Origin: Zygnema cylindricum
Taxonomy: Eukaryota > Streptophyta > Zygnematophyceae > Zygnematales > Zygnemataceae
Assembly (NCBI GenBank): GCA_037447655.1
Contig: JBBHKE010002803.1
Coordinates: forward strand, 1 to 41,649
DNA: 41,649 nt
Direction of reading: 5' to 3'
Part shown: one piece after another, positions 9,951 to 19,573 of the stretch
How the letters are laid out: the number at the start of each line of letters is the position of its first letter
Position numbering within the stretch: the stretch's first letter is position 1
Notes under the pieces: model-generated
Told to the model about the DNA's origin: nothing
What the model saw: the letters and a program-made list of their open reading frames with translations, nothing else
Databases searched by the model: none
Program-made: the position numbers and the translations under genes

Positions 9951-11445
9951 GTTTTGATTGCCGTCAGCTCGAACAGTCGATCTCCCTCATCCTCTCCCAT
10001 TTTTTTTTCCTTACACTCAAAATCGTGCAATTTTTCCTTCCTATTTACTCGCCCACTAAAATTACATGTTATGTCATTCAATTTATTAACAAACTCCATT
10101 GTTGTATTTTTTTTTGATATAGCCACGCGATTTCATTCAGTGGGGTGAATGTGATGGAGGAACACACGGAAGGATTGTGAGAATGTCATCGAGTTATTTT
10201 AACTTCATTTAATATTAAGACTTCCAAACAAATCTGTACATGAGTTAGAGAAGGTTAATAGATTATCATCTGTTACAAATGAGAATTTTTATGGCCGATG
10301 TTCTTTCCGTTCATGTAGAAGAATATTTTATTTACGTTTGAAAAATAGGTATTTTGTTTTACATATCGTAGTTTTATTGCGGTGAACCTCTTTGTGATAT
10401 TTGAGTGAAAAGCATTGAATTGATTTTTAGGTGTATTATTGTACTATTTTATAATTGTAATTCATTTTGATGTTGTTGCAATCACGGTTGCTCTGATTTT
10501 ATTTATCCATGTTTTAAAAATGTAAAGCGATACAGGTGATGGATTGTGTTGGCATTGTTAGGTATTTTGCTTGTCGCACACTTGATTGTTTTCTCTCTGT
10601 ATTTCTGTTCTTGTCACCCTGTTTTAATTTTAGTATTTATTTTATTTCAGTCAATCTCACTTTGTATTTTGACTCTCTCTAATTTATCACTCAGCGACGA
10701 CGAGAATGTCTTTTTGCTGAATGGCATTTATAATTTTTCACCATTCAACACCGACAATGTGTTGACTCTAGTAGTCGGAACCCATTTCTCCATCCCATTA
10801 TTATTTCTCTCTTATTTTCCATCTCAATTTTATATTTAACTTAGCAACATTTTCCGTCCCTCTAGTCCTCATATTCTCCAACTTGAGTTTTTATCTTTCA
10901 AACTTTTTTTTTACATCTTTAAAATCCAGCCTTTTGGTTCTCTCATCTCCTATGTGTGACTATCCTATTCTTCAATTATTTTTTTGTCCCTTTCTCTCAA
11001 ATGGTCTTTCTACTTTACATCAGTGATACTCTTATCATTGTTAGCTTTCTGGCATACTATAAATTCTGCCATCCAGCGACGAAGCTATGTCGTAGCTGAA
11101 TGGTATATTTCATATTTGGCCAATCAGCGACGACAATGTGTTGTCGCTAAATGGCAGAATGGCAGTGCAATTTAAGATACGTTTTTACACCATCACTACC
11201 AATACATCTCATCCATTATTTTGGCCATTCAACTTGCATAGACAAAATATGAAAATAAAAAACAATTAGGGATATATAATATTCATCGTTAAAGAAAGAA
11301 GTATAATGCATAGAGCATACTGTAGTAAAAGAAAACTACAAATATTAACCTATCAATATAAAACTACAAGAAAAAGCCAAACAAAGCCACAATTTTATTA
11401 TAATTTTCTGCAAACGACCATTATCAATTTTACCACCTCTCCTTA
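9951..11445. other. AT-rich non-coding stretch with AGCGACGA palindromes
   Basis: No ORF with a recognisable domain. It contains the palindromes listed separately at 10691-11154. At about 11364 the string ACTACAAGAAAA resembles the CACTA-transposon terminus motif, but no partner inverted repeat was found by eye. Confidence 0.5.
10691..11154. repeat. Cluster of AGCGACGA...TCGTCGCT imperfect palindromes
   Basis: Three clear units lie at about 10691-10724, 11073-11103 and 11121-11154, with a weaker one near 10744-10772. Each reads like (C/G)CCAnnCAGCGACGAC, a short centre, then a TCGTCGCTGAATGG-type arm, giving a hairpin of about 34 bp. A related unit lies at 1999-2027 inside the CT tract. Similar motifs are known as subterminal repeats of plant DNA transposons. 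Confidence 0.65.
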
Positions 11446-14400
11446 TTAAACCAAATCTCTATAAAGTGTCTCAAAATCATTGTAGTCCTCATCATGACTA
11501 GCTTCATCCTCTTGAATGTCGACCTCTCGAAGGAGTTGGAGTAAATCCTGTGCGGGAGCCGAAGGAGGTGGCACCTCGTCGCCCTCGAAATGGTTTCGCC
11601 ATTTCATGATTATCGTTTGCAAATCTTGCGTAAGTATACTCTCCTCCCATTTCCCATCCTTTAATGACAATCCACATTGGATCATCGCCTTCCGTGCATA
11701 CCCCATGCCATTCTTGTCCTTCATTTCATTCACCTCGCGAATTGAATCGCGTGCCAACTTCAAAAAAAACGTTTTCCCCGTCCAACTAATTTACCCGACC
11801 ATTTTTGGCCCCTAGGTAAGGACCACTTTTGGCTCTCTATCCACTTCATTTTCCAATCTTCCAATTTTCTCGACCATACCTCCTTTATTTTTGAGATTAC
11901 AAATGAATCGGCGGGTTGCACTAAATGTGTTGCACACGGTGGGAAAAAATGGAGGGTTTTTCTCTTTGTGAGGAGAGCGGTGTTCAACTCCTCGGACATG
12001 TTGCGCCCTCCACAATTGTCCAAAAATATAACCTTTTCTCGCCCATCACGATATCCTTGATATGACTTCGGCTCAGCCATCCATTGCGGAAAGACCGTCT
12101 TGTCATTCCATCCTTTAGGCCGGGTACGATAACAGACTCCTACAAAAGAGAGAGAGGGAGGGAGTTACATGAAGGTAAGATGGATATGGCATACGGAGAA
12201 TAAGAGAGTGGGACGGTGAGGGAAAGGGAGAGGGAAGGAGGAGAGAAGTACAGTAGGGAGTGGGAGGGAGAGGGGGAAAGGTATTGATTTAGGGAGGGAG
12301 AGAGAGGGCGAGAAGCACTATAAACAACACAAATCCTCAAAATTCATATTTTTGGTGTGGAATACAATGGGAGAATTAGGAATTGAATAGCGTCAATATT
12401 TATGAGGAAAAATACACTTACGGAAGAAAACACACTTGCTATGTCATCTTGGATGCCTTTTATGGGGTATTGACAGAGCTTGTTGGCGAAGATTAACATA
12501 GGAGATTCAATTCGGGCGTTCACTCCGCCCGTGAGTCGAACCATTAAAGTCATCGACTCTCCGCCTCCTGCAACATCCGCGTATATAACCACATCATCCC
12601 CGCGAAAACCCAACGTCTTTTTGTTATCCATATTTACAATGACTTGGGTTTCGTCCGTTTTTCCGACTAGATCCTCGTTGTAGCGACCTAATATCATAAT
12701 AACACATAAAAATGTTACAAATGAACAACACACATAAATACGATGGTAGGGGCAACAACTTTCAATCGCGCATTTGCATTTTTAACCCTCAACAAAAACA
12801 TAAAAAATAATACATGTAACATATATTACAACACATATCAATGAGTTGTATAAAAGTACAAAAAGCTTACCCGATAAAAATCCCCGTTTTAACTCTCCCA
12901 TGTGATATGCTACCGTTTTTTCAATGTACTCCTCCTTCTTCGGGCTTAATTGTAACTTTCCTTTTTGAGCCCTCGTGACAATATTGTGTTTCTCGCAAAA
13001 CCGTTGAGTCCATCATTTTGTCATTTTCATTTTGATCTCTTTTCCCGTTTTGTCAAGAAACAACTTCGCATTTTCCTTCTTCATACGTTTAATGATATGA
13101 ACTGCCAAGGTCCCCATAATAGTTTGAGACATTATCATACCCGCCTTCTTGAACCGGTAGAACTCGTCCACCAACTCCAAGTGCACCGCTGTGACCCACA
13201 AAAATTCCTTCCTCCCCCTACTCGGCACTGTCTTTGTCACCACCACACTTCTTCTTCCAAATCGAGCAGTTGACAAGGTGTGTCTCGTCGCCCGTATGTT
13301 TCTCAGTGTCGCAACCTTGCCCTTCCACCACCAACTTGCCTTTTGGTATTCTGCAACGACAGGAAAGAAAAAAAAAGACAGAAAAATAACTTGTCATTCT
13401 TAATTCATGTAAAAAAAAGTATATATTGTAAAGGAAAAACAATTCCACGACGACTAGCGATCGTCGCTAAAATCAGCGACGATTGTTGGTCGTCGCTGGT
13501 TCACATATCCGGTGTCATTTCAAGATTCAACGACGACATAAAATCAACGCTAGTTTAGGTAACCGATGCATATACAAGATTCAGCGACGAGAGAAAGTCG
13601 TCGCTGGTTTAGCGACGAGGTGAAGTCGTTGCTAGGTGAAATTTTGTGGTCTCCATTGACCCACAGGATGAGCAGCCTATGAAAGCCTCTATGATAATAT
13701 TTTCCCTTTCAACTTTCCCACTGAATAAGTGCCTCCCAAGCACACAAACATTCTGGCCACCCTCACCCCTGTGAGCACAAGACTCCCTTGAGTCAAACGC
13801 AAAAAGAATCACTGAATTTGCTCCCCTGACCAGTAAGTTATGGCTGATCAAAGATGACCTTTATAGTTACAAGCTCTCTTAGAGAGAGGTACTTAAATAT
13901 CACTAAGTCTTGGTCTGCCTACACACGACTACCTACTACTAAACCCTAGTCCAATAGGAACACTATATAGTACAATAAGGTAGAATGGGCGATGTACTTA
14001 TTATACGACCATTGTACGACAAGGTCAACAAGGTGACACCTGTCAAATCGGCAGCCATGGTTCCTCCTCCCATCTTCTGCGTTATCAAATAATGTGGCGC
14101 CACGTGGCACCGCGTGACGCAATCTACAAATGCCGCCAAAAGCTCACTTTGGGTGGCGGCTATAATGTTGGCCGTCTGATCAAAACATATTTTACACAAT
14201 TCAGATTCGCGTACGTGCATGAATTGTTCCTCTTCGTTAGTTTGGTGTTAATTAGCCGTCGCGTTAATGTTTATATATCTTTGAAATCCGTCGTGTGTAT
14301 CGTTTGGTAGCGCCTTAATGGTTAAGGCACCCGACTATATAGAATCAAGAGTCGCAGGTTCAAATCCGGATGTATGTAACATTTTAGTAAAATATCCTCT

Positions 14401-17400
14401 ACTTCAAAATCTGCCACTTTCTAAATATGGCGGTAGCCGTTTTGTGCCTTTGATCCTCACTCTCTCTCTTTAAAGTATATCTAAAATAGACAAGTGAACT
14501 ATTAATTACCTCTTTTCAACACTAGGTCTATCAAACCACAAGAGAAACAAAAATAAACCAAAAACATAAGTGAGTGGGTGAAAGATGGCAAGTGTTAGAG
14601 TGGAGGAGTTAATTTCGTCGGAGTCAAAAATACATACCAACTACCGTTTTTGTTTTTTTGACAATTCCCGTGTGAGCCTCATCAAGTGCTCTTGATCCGC
14701 TCTCATTTGTTCTTGTTGAGTTAGTGCCGCGATTATTAATGGCAAATCCTCTCCTCTTGGTGGTGATGGGGGCCTAATTGGCGGCGGAACCCTTTGTATT
14801 TCCCATAAACGAGAGCGTATTACTTCCACATTGCGAAACTTTTGCAATATCGTCGTACAAGCATCTCGGAGAGCAAGTACCTCGAGAGCTACTTGAGAAT
14901 ATTTTAGGATGTTGTATAGCTGGGGATCCCACAGATGATGATGACGTGACAACTCTGGAACGTTAACCCAAAAATCGTCCTCCCCGCGAATAACCCAAGT
15001 TAGCCGGGGATCAGCCGGATCAAATTGCCTTATGTGGGCAAAGGTAGAGCCTCGGTCCTCAAACGAGATAAAAAGCCATGTGGGATGTGAGCGAACATTA
15101 GGGGGGGTGTGTAGAATTTGCGGAAAGGGATTCATATCCGGGTTTAGGGGCCAGGGTTCACCATACCGCCAATGTTCCGGCCATTCAGCGACCGGGAGAT
15201 AATGTTCGGGTCGAGGCACAAAACTGTCCATTTCCTCCTCTCCCGTGGGAGGAGGAAAATACCAATCTGGATGCTCAACCGGGTATGGAGGTTGAGGATG
15301 CAAAGGAGCCATTACAATGGCTCTCTCCCTATTCGGCGTGGGAGGCGCCTCGAACACGTCGTCGTCGTCATCAAATTCCTCCTCACATTGCTTTTCCTCA
15401 CTATCCGCAGTTTGTTTGTCCTCGGTTGTGGGATCATTCTCGTTTTTCCACACTGCAACGTCAGTGGGTTGCAAAATTTTGGGGATGGGGTTGTCTTCCG
15501 GCGGTTCTTCGCCATCCTTGATGCTCTTGTCGCTACCCGAAGTTGAGGGGACATATAGGTCGTTTTTCTCATCATTCATCTTCCGCTTACCCTTTGCTAT
15601 CTCCCTCTTCCTAGCTATCCTTCTCCGTGCTCACTTCCCCCACCCTCCTCTACCGTCACCTCCCCCCCCACTCCTTCCTCCTCCAAGGTCTCACAAAACC
15701 CTAAGATTTTTTTTATTATTATCCTCTTTTTTCTACCATATCTCTCCCTAACCTCACTCCCCCCACCCTCTTCGACCATCGCCTTCTTTCCCTTTCGTTC
15801 CTCTCCCAATGCCGTCTTTCCCTCCCTCTCCTCACTCAAAAAAAAATTTTCCCTAAAACCCTCGCCTTTTTCCTCCTCATCGCCTTCATCGAAAATTATT
15901 AAATTTCGTTTTATTCTCCTACATTTTTTCTCTACCTTTTCCCGCGCCTTGCTTCCCCCAGCCTCTTCTACCGTCGCCTCCTTCCCCCCCTCTTCTTCAC
16001 CCAATACCGCCTTTCCACCCTCATCCTCACCTCACTTTCTACCGCCTCCTCCCTCTTCACATTTACCGATTCACCCCTTTCCTCCGTTCACTCACCTCCC
16101 TTTCATGTCCCCTCCTCTCCAGCGGCACCCAACCAATGGGTAGCAAGGTGGCCGCTTCCCTTTCTCTTGCTAATTTTTCCGCGGTATCCCTTACTCCTAT
16201 AACAGTTTCCGTGGCATCCCTTTCCCTCTCTTCCCCCTTTCGTACCTTTTTCCTTTCCATTCTTGGTCGACGTTGTTGATTACGTCGAGGTAGTGGAGGG
16301 TAGCGACGACGATACGATAAGACACTACGATGTCGCCTATATAGTTGGCTGCTGCCTTTTATGGATATTAGTAGTGTTGTGTATCGGTAAGGGTTTGCCG
16401 ATAACCGATATGGGCCTTTTTTCGAGGACCCGATAATCGATATATTGGTACGATATATCGTTATCGTTCTTTTCGCCGATAAGTAGCCGATAATATCGGC
16501 TACTTATCAGGGATAATGCCGATAACGATAAATATCGGCAATAACTGTACGAGCCGTACAGATAAATGTACGGCATGTACACTCAACTGTACGTCTTATT
16601 CCTCCGACGCGCCCTACTCACAACCCTTGAGGTACCTACCAATTAGATAATTTGTACAAGCTGAAAGTACAGTAGCCGGCATAAGATGTGTACGGTTTTA
16701 TTACGGCTCCAGTGAAAACGTAATACATGCAACGTCATTCAAAATATACTTAAAGATTGAGTGGTCCGCGACACAAGAAAGTCCTCGCGTCCCTATTGCT
16801 TTTGGATAATCCAACAGTGTGACGACGAAACTAAATTAAAAAGTCAAGCGGTTCAATGATTCCGCGAATCCAACAAATAGGCAACGACAAAGCTTTGTCG
16901 ACTCAACGAAGATTCATTTTTAATGTACTAAATAAATACATAAAATTCAAATATGCACGTTTTTGTAGTTTAAAACTTCCATCTTTGGGGCGACGACGAA
17001 TTGTCGTCGCCAGCTCGATTTCTCTAACCACGCGCCGACGCTCCAATGTGGCACCCTGCTAACAATATTAGTATGATACCTCGAAGGACGACGACACATC
17101 GTCGTCACCAAACTGGTAACTTCCCATTTGTCGCAAAATTATGCCCAAGCAACGTTGTCGGCATTGGGCGTTGGTGCACGAGGATCCAACATATGGACGT
17201 TAAGGGAAAAGGGGGGGGGGGGGGGAAACGAAGAGAAATTCAAACACATACATAAAGGTAAAGGTAAACAAAATACCACTTTATAAGCGAATAAGACATT
17301 AAAACACGCAATGTAATCGACCATAAAAAGTCGTATAAGGTAAGAATAAAAGGTTTTTCTTCTTACTTGTATTATAATCCCCCAAAAAGTGTTCAGGAAA

Positions 17401-17754
17401 CTTGTTGAAAGTCCTCGAGATAAGGCACTCTTTTCCGTTTGTATTATAGTCCGCAATCATCGAGTTGATCACACAAACGCGTGGAGCCTTTGTCGACATG
17501 TGTTGGAGTTTGCGTCTCACCACCGGGATGATACCGTGGTCCACACGCGGTGAGTCCGGCGGTGAGTTTTGGGGTGAGCCGAAATCAGCCGCACCGCCTT
17601 CAATGAGGGTGTCATCGTTTTGTGATCTCATCCCTTCACTTACCTCTCCCTCTTCCTCTCTCGCGCTCCACTTCATCTCCTCCTCAATCGGAGGTGGAAA
17701 AATTTCAGCGGGAGCTCTAGTTTTTACAAGAATAAAGGTGGTAATGGGCCACAT
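11446..17754 (-). CDS. pogo/CENP-B-like DDE transposase, four exons, probably damaged
   Basis: Proposed exons are 17754-17367, 13350-12871, 12687-12422 and 12139-11446. Exon 1 ends at donor GTAAGA and exon 2 starts after TTTCCTGTCGTTGCAG; they join in matching phase across a 4-kb intron. Exon 2 has a basic helical DNA-binding region with KWWTQRFCEKHNI (Tc5/CENP-B-type HTH) and ends at GTAAGC. Exon 3 has DETQVIVNMDNKKT with the first Asp and ends at GTAAGT. Exon 4, after CTCTCTTTTGTAG, has VIFLDNCGGR (second Asp) and THLVQPADS (third Asp). This is the DDD set of the DDE_1/pogo family, which cuts and pastes DNA. The exon 3/4 junction is one base out of phase and the frame shifts again near 11790, so it may be inactive. 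Exon 1 has no named domain; I include it because of phase and the TATA box upstream. Confidence 0.72.
12143..12330 (-). repeat. Pyrimidine-rich 3' end of transposase intron 3
   Basis: About 190 bases of CTCCCTCTC-type sequence on the minus strand lead straight into the acceptor TTTTGTAG at 12140-12147. It acts as an overlong polypyrimidine tract for the last intron. Its composition is the same as the CT tracts elsewhere in the window. Confidence 0.6.
13446..13636. repeat. Cluster of AGCGACGA palindromes in transposase intron 1
   Basis: Units AGCGATCGTCGCT (about 13455), CAGCGACGATTGTTGGTCGTCGCTG (split: 13474-13498), a decayed unit near 13528-13556, CAGCGACGAGAGAAAGTCGTCGCTG (13583-13607) and TTAGCGACGAGGTGAAGTCGTTGCTA (13610-13635). 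They are spaced by tens of bases. The last one abuts the target site of the solo LTR that follows. Confidence 0.65.
13637..14521 (-). mobile_element. Solo LTR, 885 bp (family B), TSD CTAGG
   Basis: In plus coordinates it begins TGAAATTTTGTGGTC and ends TCTTTTCAACA, flanked by CTAGG at 13632-13636 and 14522-14526. The part near 13770-13870 is alike in sequence to the LTR of the copia element at 32070, so it is probably a copia-related LTR. I assign the minus strand because the copia genes run that way relative to the shared sequence. No internal region is attached, so it is a recombined solo LTR, inserted in intron 1 of the transposase gene. Confidence 0.85.
14306..14370 (+). other. tRNA-like module inside solo LTR (A box, B box)
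   Basis: TAGCGCCTTAATGGTTAAGGC followed 27 bases later by GGTTCAAATCC (14357-14367) resembles the D arm and T arm of a tRNA, closest by eye to plant tRNA-Arg types. The acceptor stem does not pair, so it is not a functional tRNA gene. It lies about 150 bp from the LTR edge, antisense to the presumed LTR direction. Confidence 0.6.
14641..15579 (-). CDS. 312-codon ORF of unknown function inside transposase intron 1
   Basis: The ORF starts at ATG 15579; an in-frame basic stretch (Arg/Lys-rich, about 17 residues) lies just upstream without a Met. Residues 1-90 are acidic and low in structure, with a run of Asp at 70-74. Residues 100-135 are Pro/Trp-rich. Residues 130-245 form a compact-looking region with EW at 132, SHPTW at 164, WVNVPELSRHH at 204 and EVLALRDA at 233. 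Residues 280-312 are a basic coiled coil. The core follows the same motif order as the chromovirus accessory ORF (7693-8941). It is uninterrupted, on the same strand as the transposase, and could be a nested gene, a captured retrotransposon ORF or an extra exon. I recognise no named family. Confidence 0.6.
   Translation of the reverse strand: MNDEKNDLYVPSTSGSDKSIKDGEEPPEDNPIPKILQPTDVAVWKNENDPTTEDKQTADSEEKQCEEEFDDDDDVFEAPPTPNRERAIVMAPLHPQPPYPVEHPDWYFPPPTGEEEMDSFVPRPEHYLPVAEWPEHWRYGEPWPLNPDMNPFPQILHTPPNVRSHPTWLFISFEDRGSTFAHIRQFDPADPRLTWVIRGEDDFWVNVPELSRHHHLWDPQLYNILKYSQVALEVLALRDACTTILQKFRNVEVIRSRLWEIQRVPPPIRPPSPPRGEDLPLIIAALTQQEQMRADQEHLMRLTRELSKKQKR
15600..16260. repeat. Polypyrimidine low-complexity tract in transposase intron 1
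   Basis: CT-rich on the plus strand, with CCCTCxTCTACCGTCGCC units recurring at about 15645, 15770, 15965 and 16030. The Glu/Gly/Lys-rich minus-strand ORF and the Pro/Ser-rich plus-strand ORF across it follow from the composition and are not called as genes. Confidence 0.7.
16355..16570. repeat. Second CGATATATCG palindrome cluster
   Basis: Begins TTAGTAGTGTTGTGTATCGG, the reverse complement of the right edge of the cluster at 612-795. It continues with CGATATATCG, GCCGATAATATCGGC and TATCGGCAATA units. The paired edge and shared core suggest two copies of one MITE-like family in opposite orientation. Confidence 0.6.
16868..17112. repeat. GCGACGAC...GTCGTCGC palindromes
   Basis: GCGACGACGAATTGTCGTCGC at about 16990-17010 and GACGACGACACATCGTCGTC at 17087-17106 are near-perfect short palindromes. 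Weaker CAACGACAAAGCTTTGTCG (about 16880) and CAACGTTGTCG (about 17150) lie nearby. They belong to the same motif series as the clusters at 10.7 and 13.5 kb. Confidence 0.6.
17211..17225. repeat. Run of 15 G
   Basis: Uninterrupted G homopolymer in transposase intron 1. It could be real or a place of sequencing uncertainty. Confidence 0.8.
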
Positions 17755-17877
17755 ATTTTCTCCAAATAACCACGGATATTAGTCAAAGATAACTGTGAAG
17801 CAACAAAAGAATGATGCAACAACAAAGGTAGATGCAAAGGGAGAGAAAAGAGTACCATTCTTAGAGTAAACGACGAG

Positions 17878-17886
17878 TATATATAG
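17878..17886 (-). promoter_or_regulatory. TATA box of the transposase gene
   Basis: On the minus strand the sequence reads CCTATATATACTCG, about 125 bp upstream of the ATG at 17754. That spacing fits a start of transcription near 17850 and a 5' leader of roughly 95 bases. Inference from motif and position only. Confidence 0.5.
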
Positions 17887-17889
17887 GAA

Positions 17890-18308
17890 GGGAAAGGAAG
17901 CTCTTGTGAAAAAAAAGAGAGAAAACTTTGGCCAAAGTTTGAAAATTCAAAATTTTAAATCAAATATTATGTTTGACAGTCAAATATTTCAATTAGCGGG
18001 AAAGTTTTAAAATTTGCGTCAGTTTTCAGCGTGGGAGTATGCAACGTGGATGACAATGGACGTTTTTTATGAAAGAGACGTGGTAAAATATGGCAGCTCA
18101 CTGAATGTATAGGTCTTTTTTGGAAGGGCAGCGGGTAAGACATGCGTGTTATTTTGCATCGTTAACATCCCATAATGTTTGCGTGGATAAAAATTTGGAC
18201 AAGTGTAATTTTTGGCCACTAATGACGTTACGCGATTGATTATTTGGTCAGTAAGTATGTACTATTTGGTTCATTTTAGTGTCAAAGTTAACTCTAATAC
18301 ATGACAAC
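17890..18308. other. AT-rich stretch upstream of the transposase gene
   Basis: No ORF with domain signal and no recognised repeat. It lies between the transposase promoter and the nested LTR stack and probably holds part of the transposon terminus, but no inverted repeat could be paired by eye. Confidence 0.4.
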
Positions 18309-18313
18309 ATTGA

Positions 18314-18681
18314 TACAACTCTGAGACCTCGATAGGTCCTCAGAGTAGGCAGCTCACACGAAGCCTCTGGGATAACCCAAACCCCTTTGTGTTTCAGCAA
18401 GAATAACTGTCACCCTGACAAACAAAAACACTGACTACCTTCACCCTAATGAAGGCAAGGCTCTGTGAGTCGTTAGCAAAAAGAATCTCGGAATTTGCTC
18501 TCGTGAGCAGTAAGTTATGGCTGGTCAAAAATGACCTTTATATTTTCAAGCTCTCTTAGAGAGAGGTACCTAAATATCACCAAGTCTTCGTCTGCCTACT
18601 CACGACTACCTACTACTAAACCCTAGACCAATACGAACACTATATAGTACAAGAAGGTACAATGGGCGATGTACTTATTGC
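18314..18681 (-). mobile_element. Outermost LTR of the nested stack, first part (368 bp)
   Basis: Begins TACAACTCTGAGACC and runs to GTACTTATTGC, where the gypsy element enters. The missing part resumes at 39505 and again at 40841, ending TTTTCAACA at 41060. The three pieces add up to 885 bp, the length of the solo LTR at 13637. Flanking repeats ATTGA (18309-18313) and ATTCA (41061-41065) differ at one base. Its first 50 bp resemble the copia LTR and the rest the B family, so it may be a recombinant LTR. Confidence 0.78.
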
Positions 18682-19330
18682 TGTCAAGCGTGCCTGAGAA
18701 ACATAAGAGAAGGGTGCCTAGCTTAGAGTCGTCAGCATAGAAGTCCTGCAAATAACCCCCAAATGCGAGTGCTTCCCACAAAAAAAAATGATCTTGCCCA
18801 CTGCTGCCCACATCCCTCCCATAGATATGTATGCCAAATAAGAGAGACACTTGGACCGGGAATGGGAATGAGAGCATGGGAAGGCGAAAGTAATCCCCTC
18901 CCCCTTCCTTTCCCCACCTAGCCGGGGAAAGGGATTGGAGTCTATCCGGCTTGGTGCACTCACTCCTCCGTACTCTGGGGACCGTACAAGGGAGAAAGGG
19001 CCCGGAAATCCTTAAGGATATAAAGGTGTGCCTGAAAAGCACACGAGCTTGACAACCGTCGAGCGTGCCGAGAAACATGGAAAGGTACCCCCGAATCGTC
19101 GACATAGGAGTCCTGCAAATAATCCCCAAATCGAGTGCTTCCACAAAAATGATCATGCCCACTATTGCCCACATCCCTCCCATAGATATACATGCCAAAT
19201 AGGAGAGACACTTGGACCGCGAATGGGAATGAGAGCATGGGAAGGCGAAAGCAATCCCCTCCCCCTTCCTTTCCCCACCTAGCCGAGGAAAGGGATTGGG
19301 GTCTCGGTAATCGGTCAGGTATCCCAATTT
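18682..19330 (-). repeat. Left terminal region: LTR (18682-19054) plus partial tandem copy (19055-19330)
   Basis: 18682-19054 reads TGTCAAGC...GCTTGACA. The segment 18682-18945 recurs at 19055-19305 with modest divergence (GAGAAACAT, GCCCACATCCCTCCCATAGAT, TAGCCG(G/A)GGAAAGGGATTGG blocks). The 110 bp between (18946-19054) also occurs at the right end, 39391-39500. On the minus strand this is the 3' LTR of the gypsy element, partly duplicated. Confidence 0.7.
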
Positions 19331-19347
19331 CCCCCCCTCTTAGTCAA
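19331..19347 (-). other. Polypurine tract of the gypsy element
   Basis: On the minus strand the sequence AAGAGGGGGGAAATT leads directly into TGGGATACC. It is a clean purine run in the expected place between integrase and 3' LTR. Confidence 0.75.
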
Positions 19348-19573
19348 CCGTGACTAAGACATGAAAAAAAAAATGATTACCCGCTCCCTTCGCAGTTCTC
19401 ACAAAACCATGAGCTGGAGGGTAGAGGGCATGGTACCAATGAGGAGGGGAGACAGGCTGGATTCCAACACTGACAACACTGATTGTAGACCAAGATGTCG
19501 TGCAGCTGGGAAAACTGATTGCAAGTTGATAAACGAAAGGAGGATCGGCAAAGTAAGTTGAGTGGAAAGTGGG

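Noticed and set aside
9347-10148. 265-codon plus-strand ORF after the chromovirus
   Set aside because: Composition is only that of the CT tract, and it starts inside the 3' LTR.
11361-11376. CACTA-type terminus (ACTACAAGAAAA)
   Set aside because: Only one end, first base differs from CACTA, no inverted partner or 3-bp duplication found.
15615-16004. Glu/Gly/Lys-rich minus-strand ORF upstream of the 312-codon ORF
   Set aside because: Repeats of a purine-rich unit explain it; it is not in frame with the ORF that follows.
18623-19327. 234-codon minus-strand ORF
   Set aside because: It lies in the duplicated LTR of the gypsy element; the internal repeat explains its length and repeated peptide.
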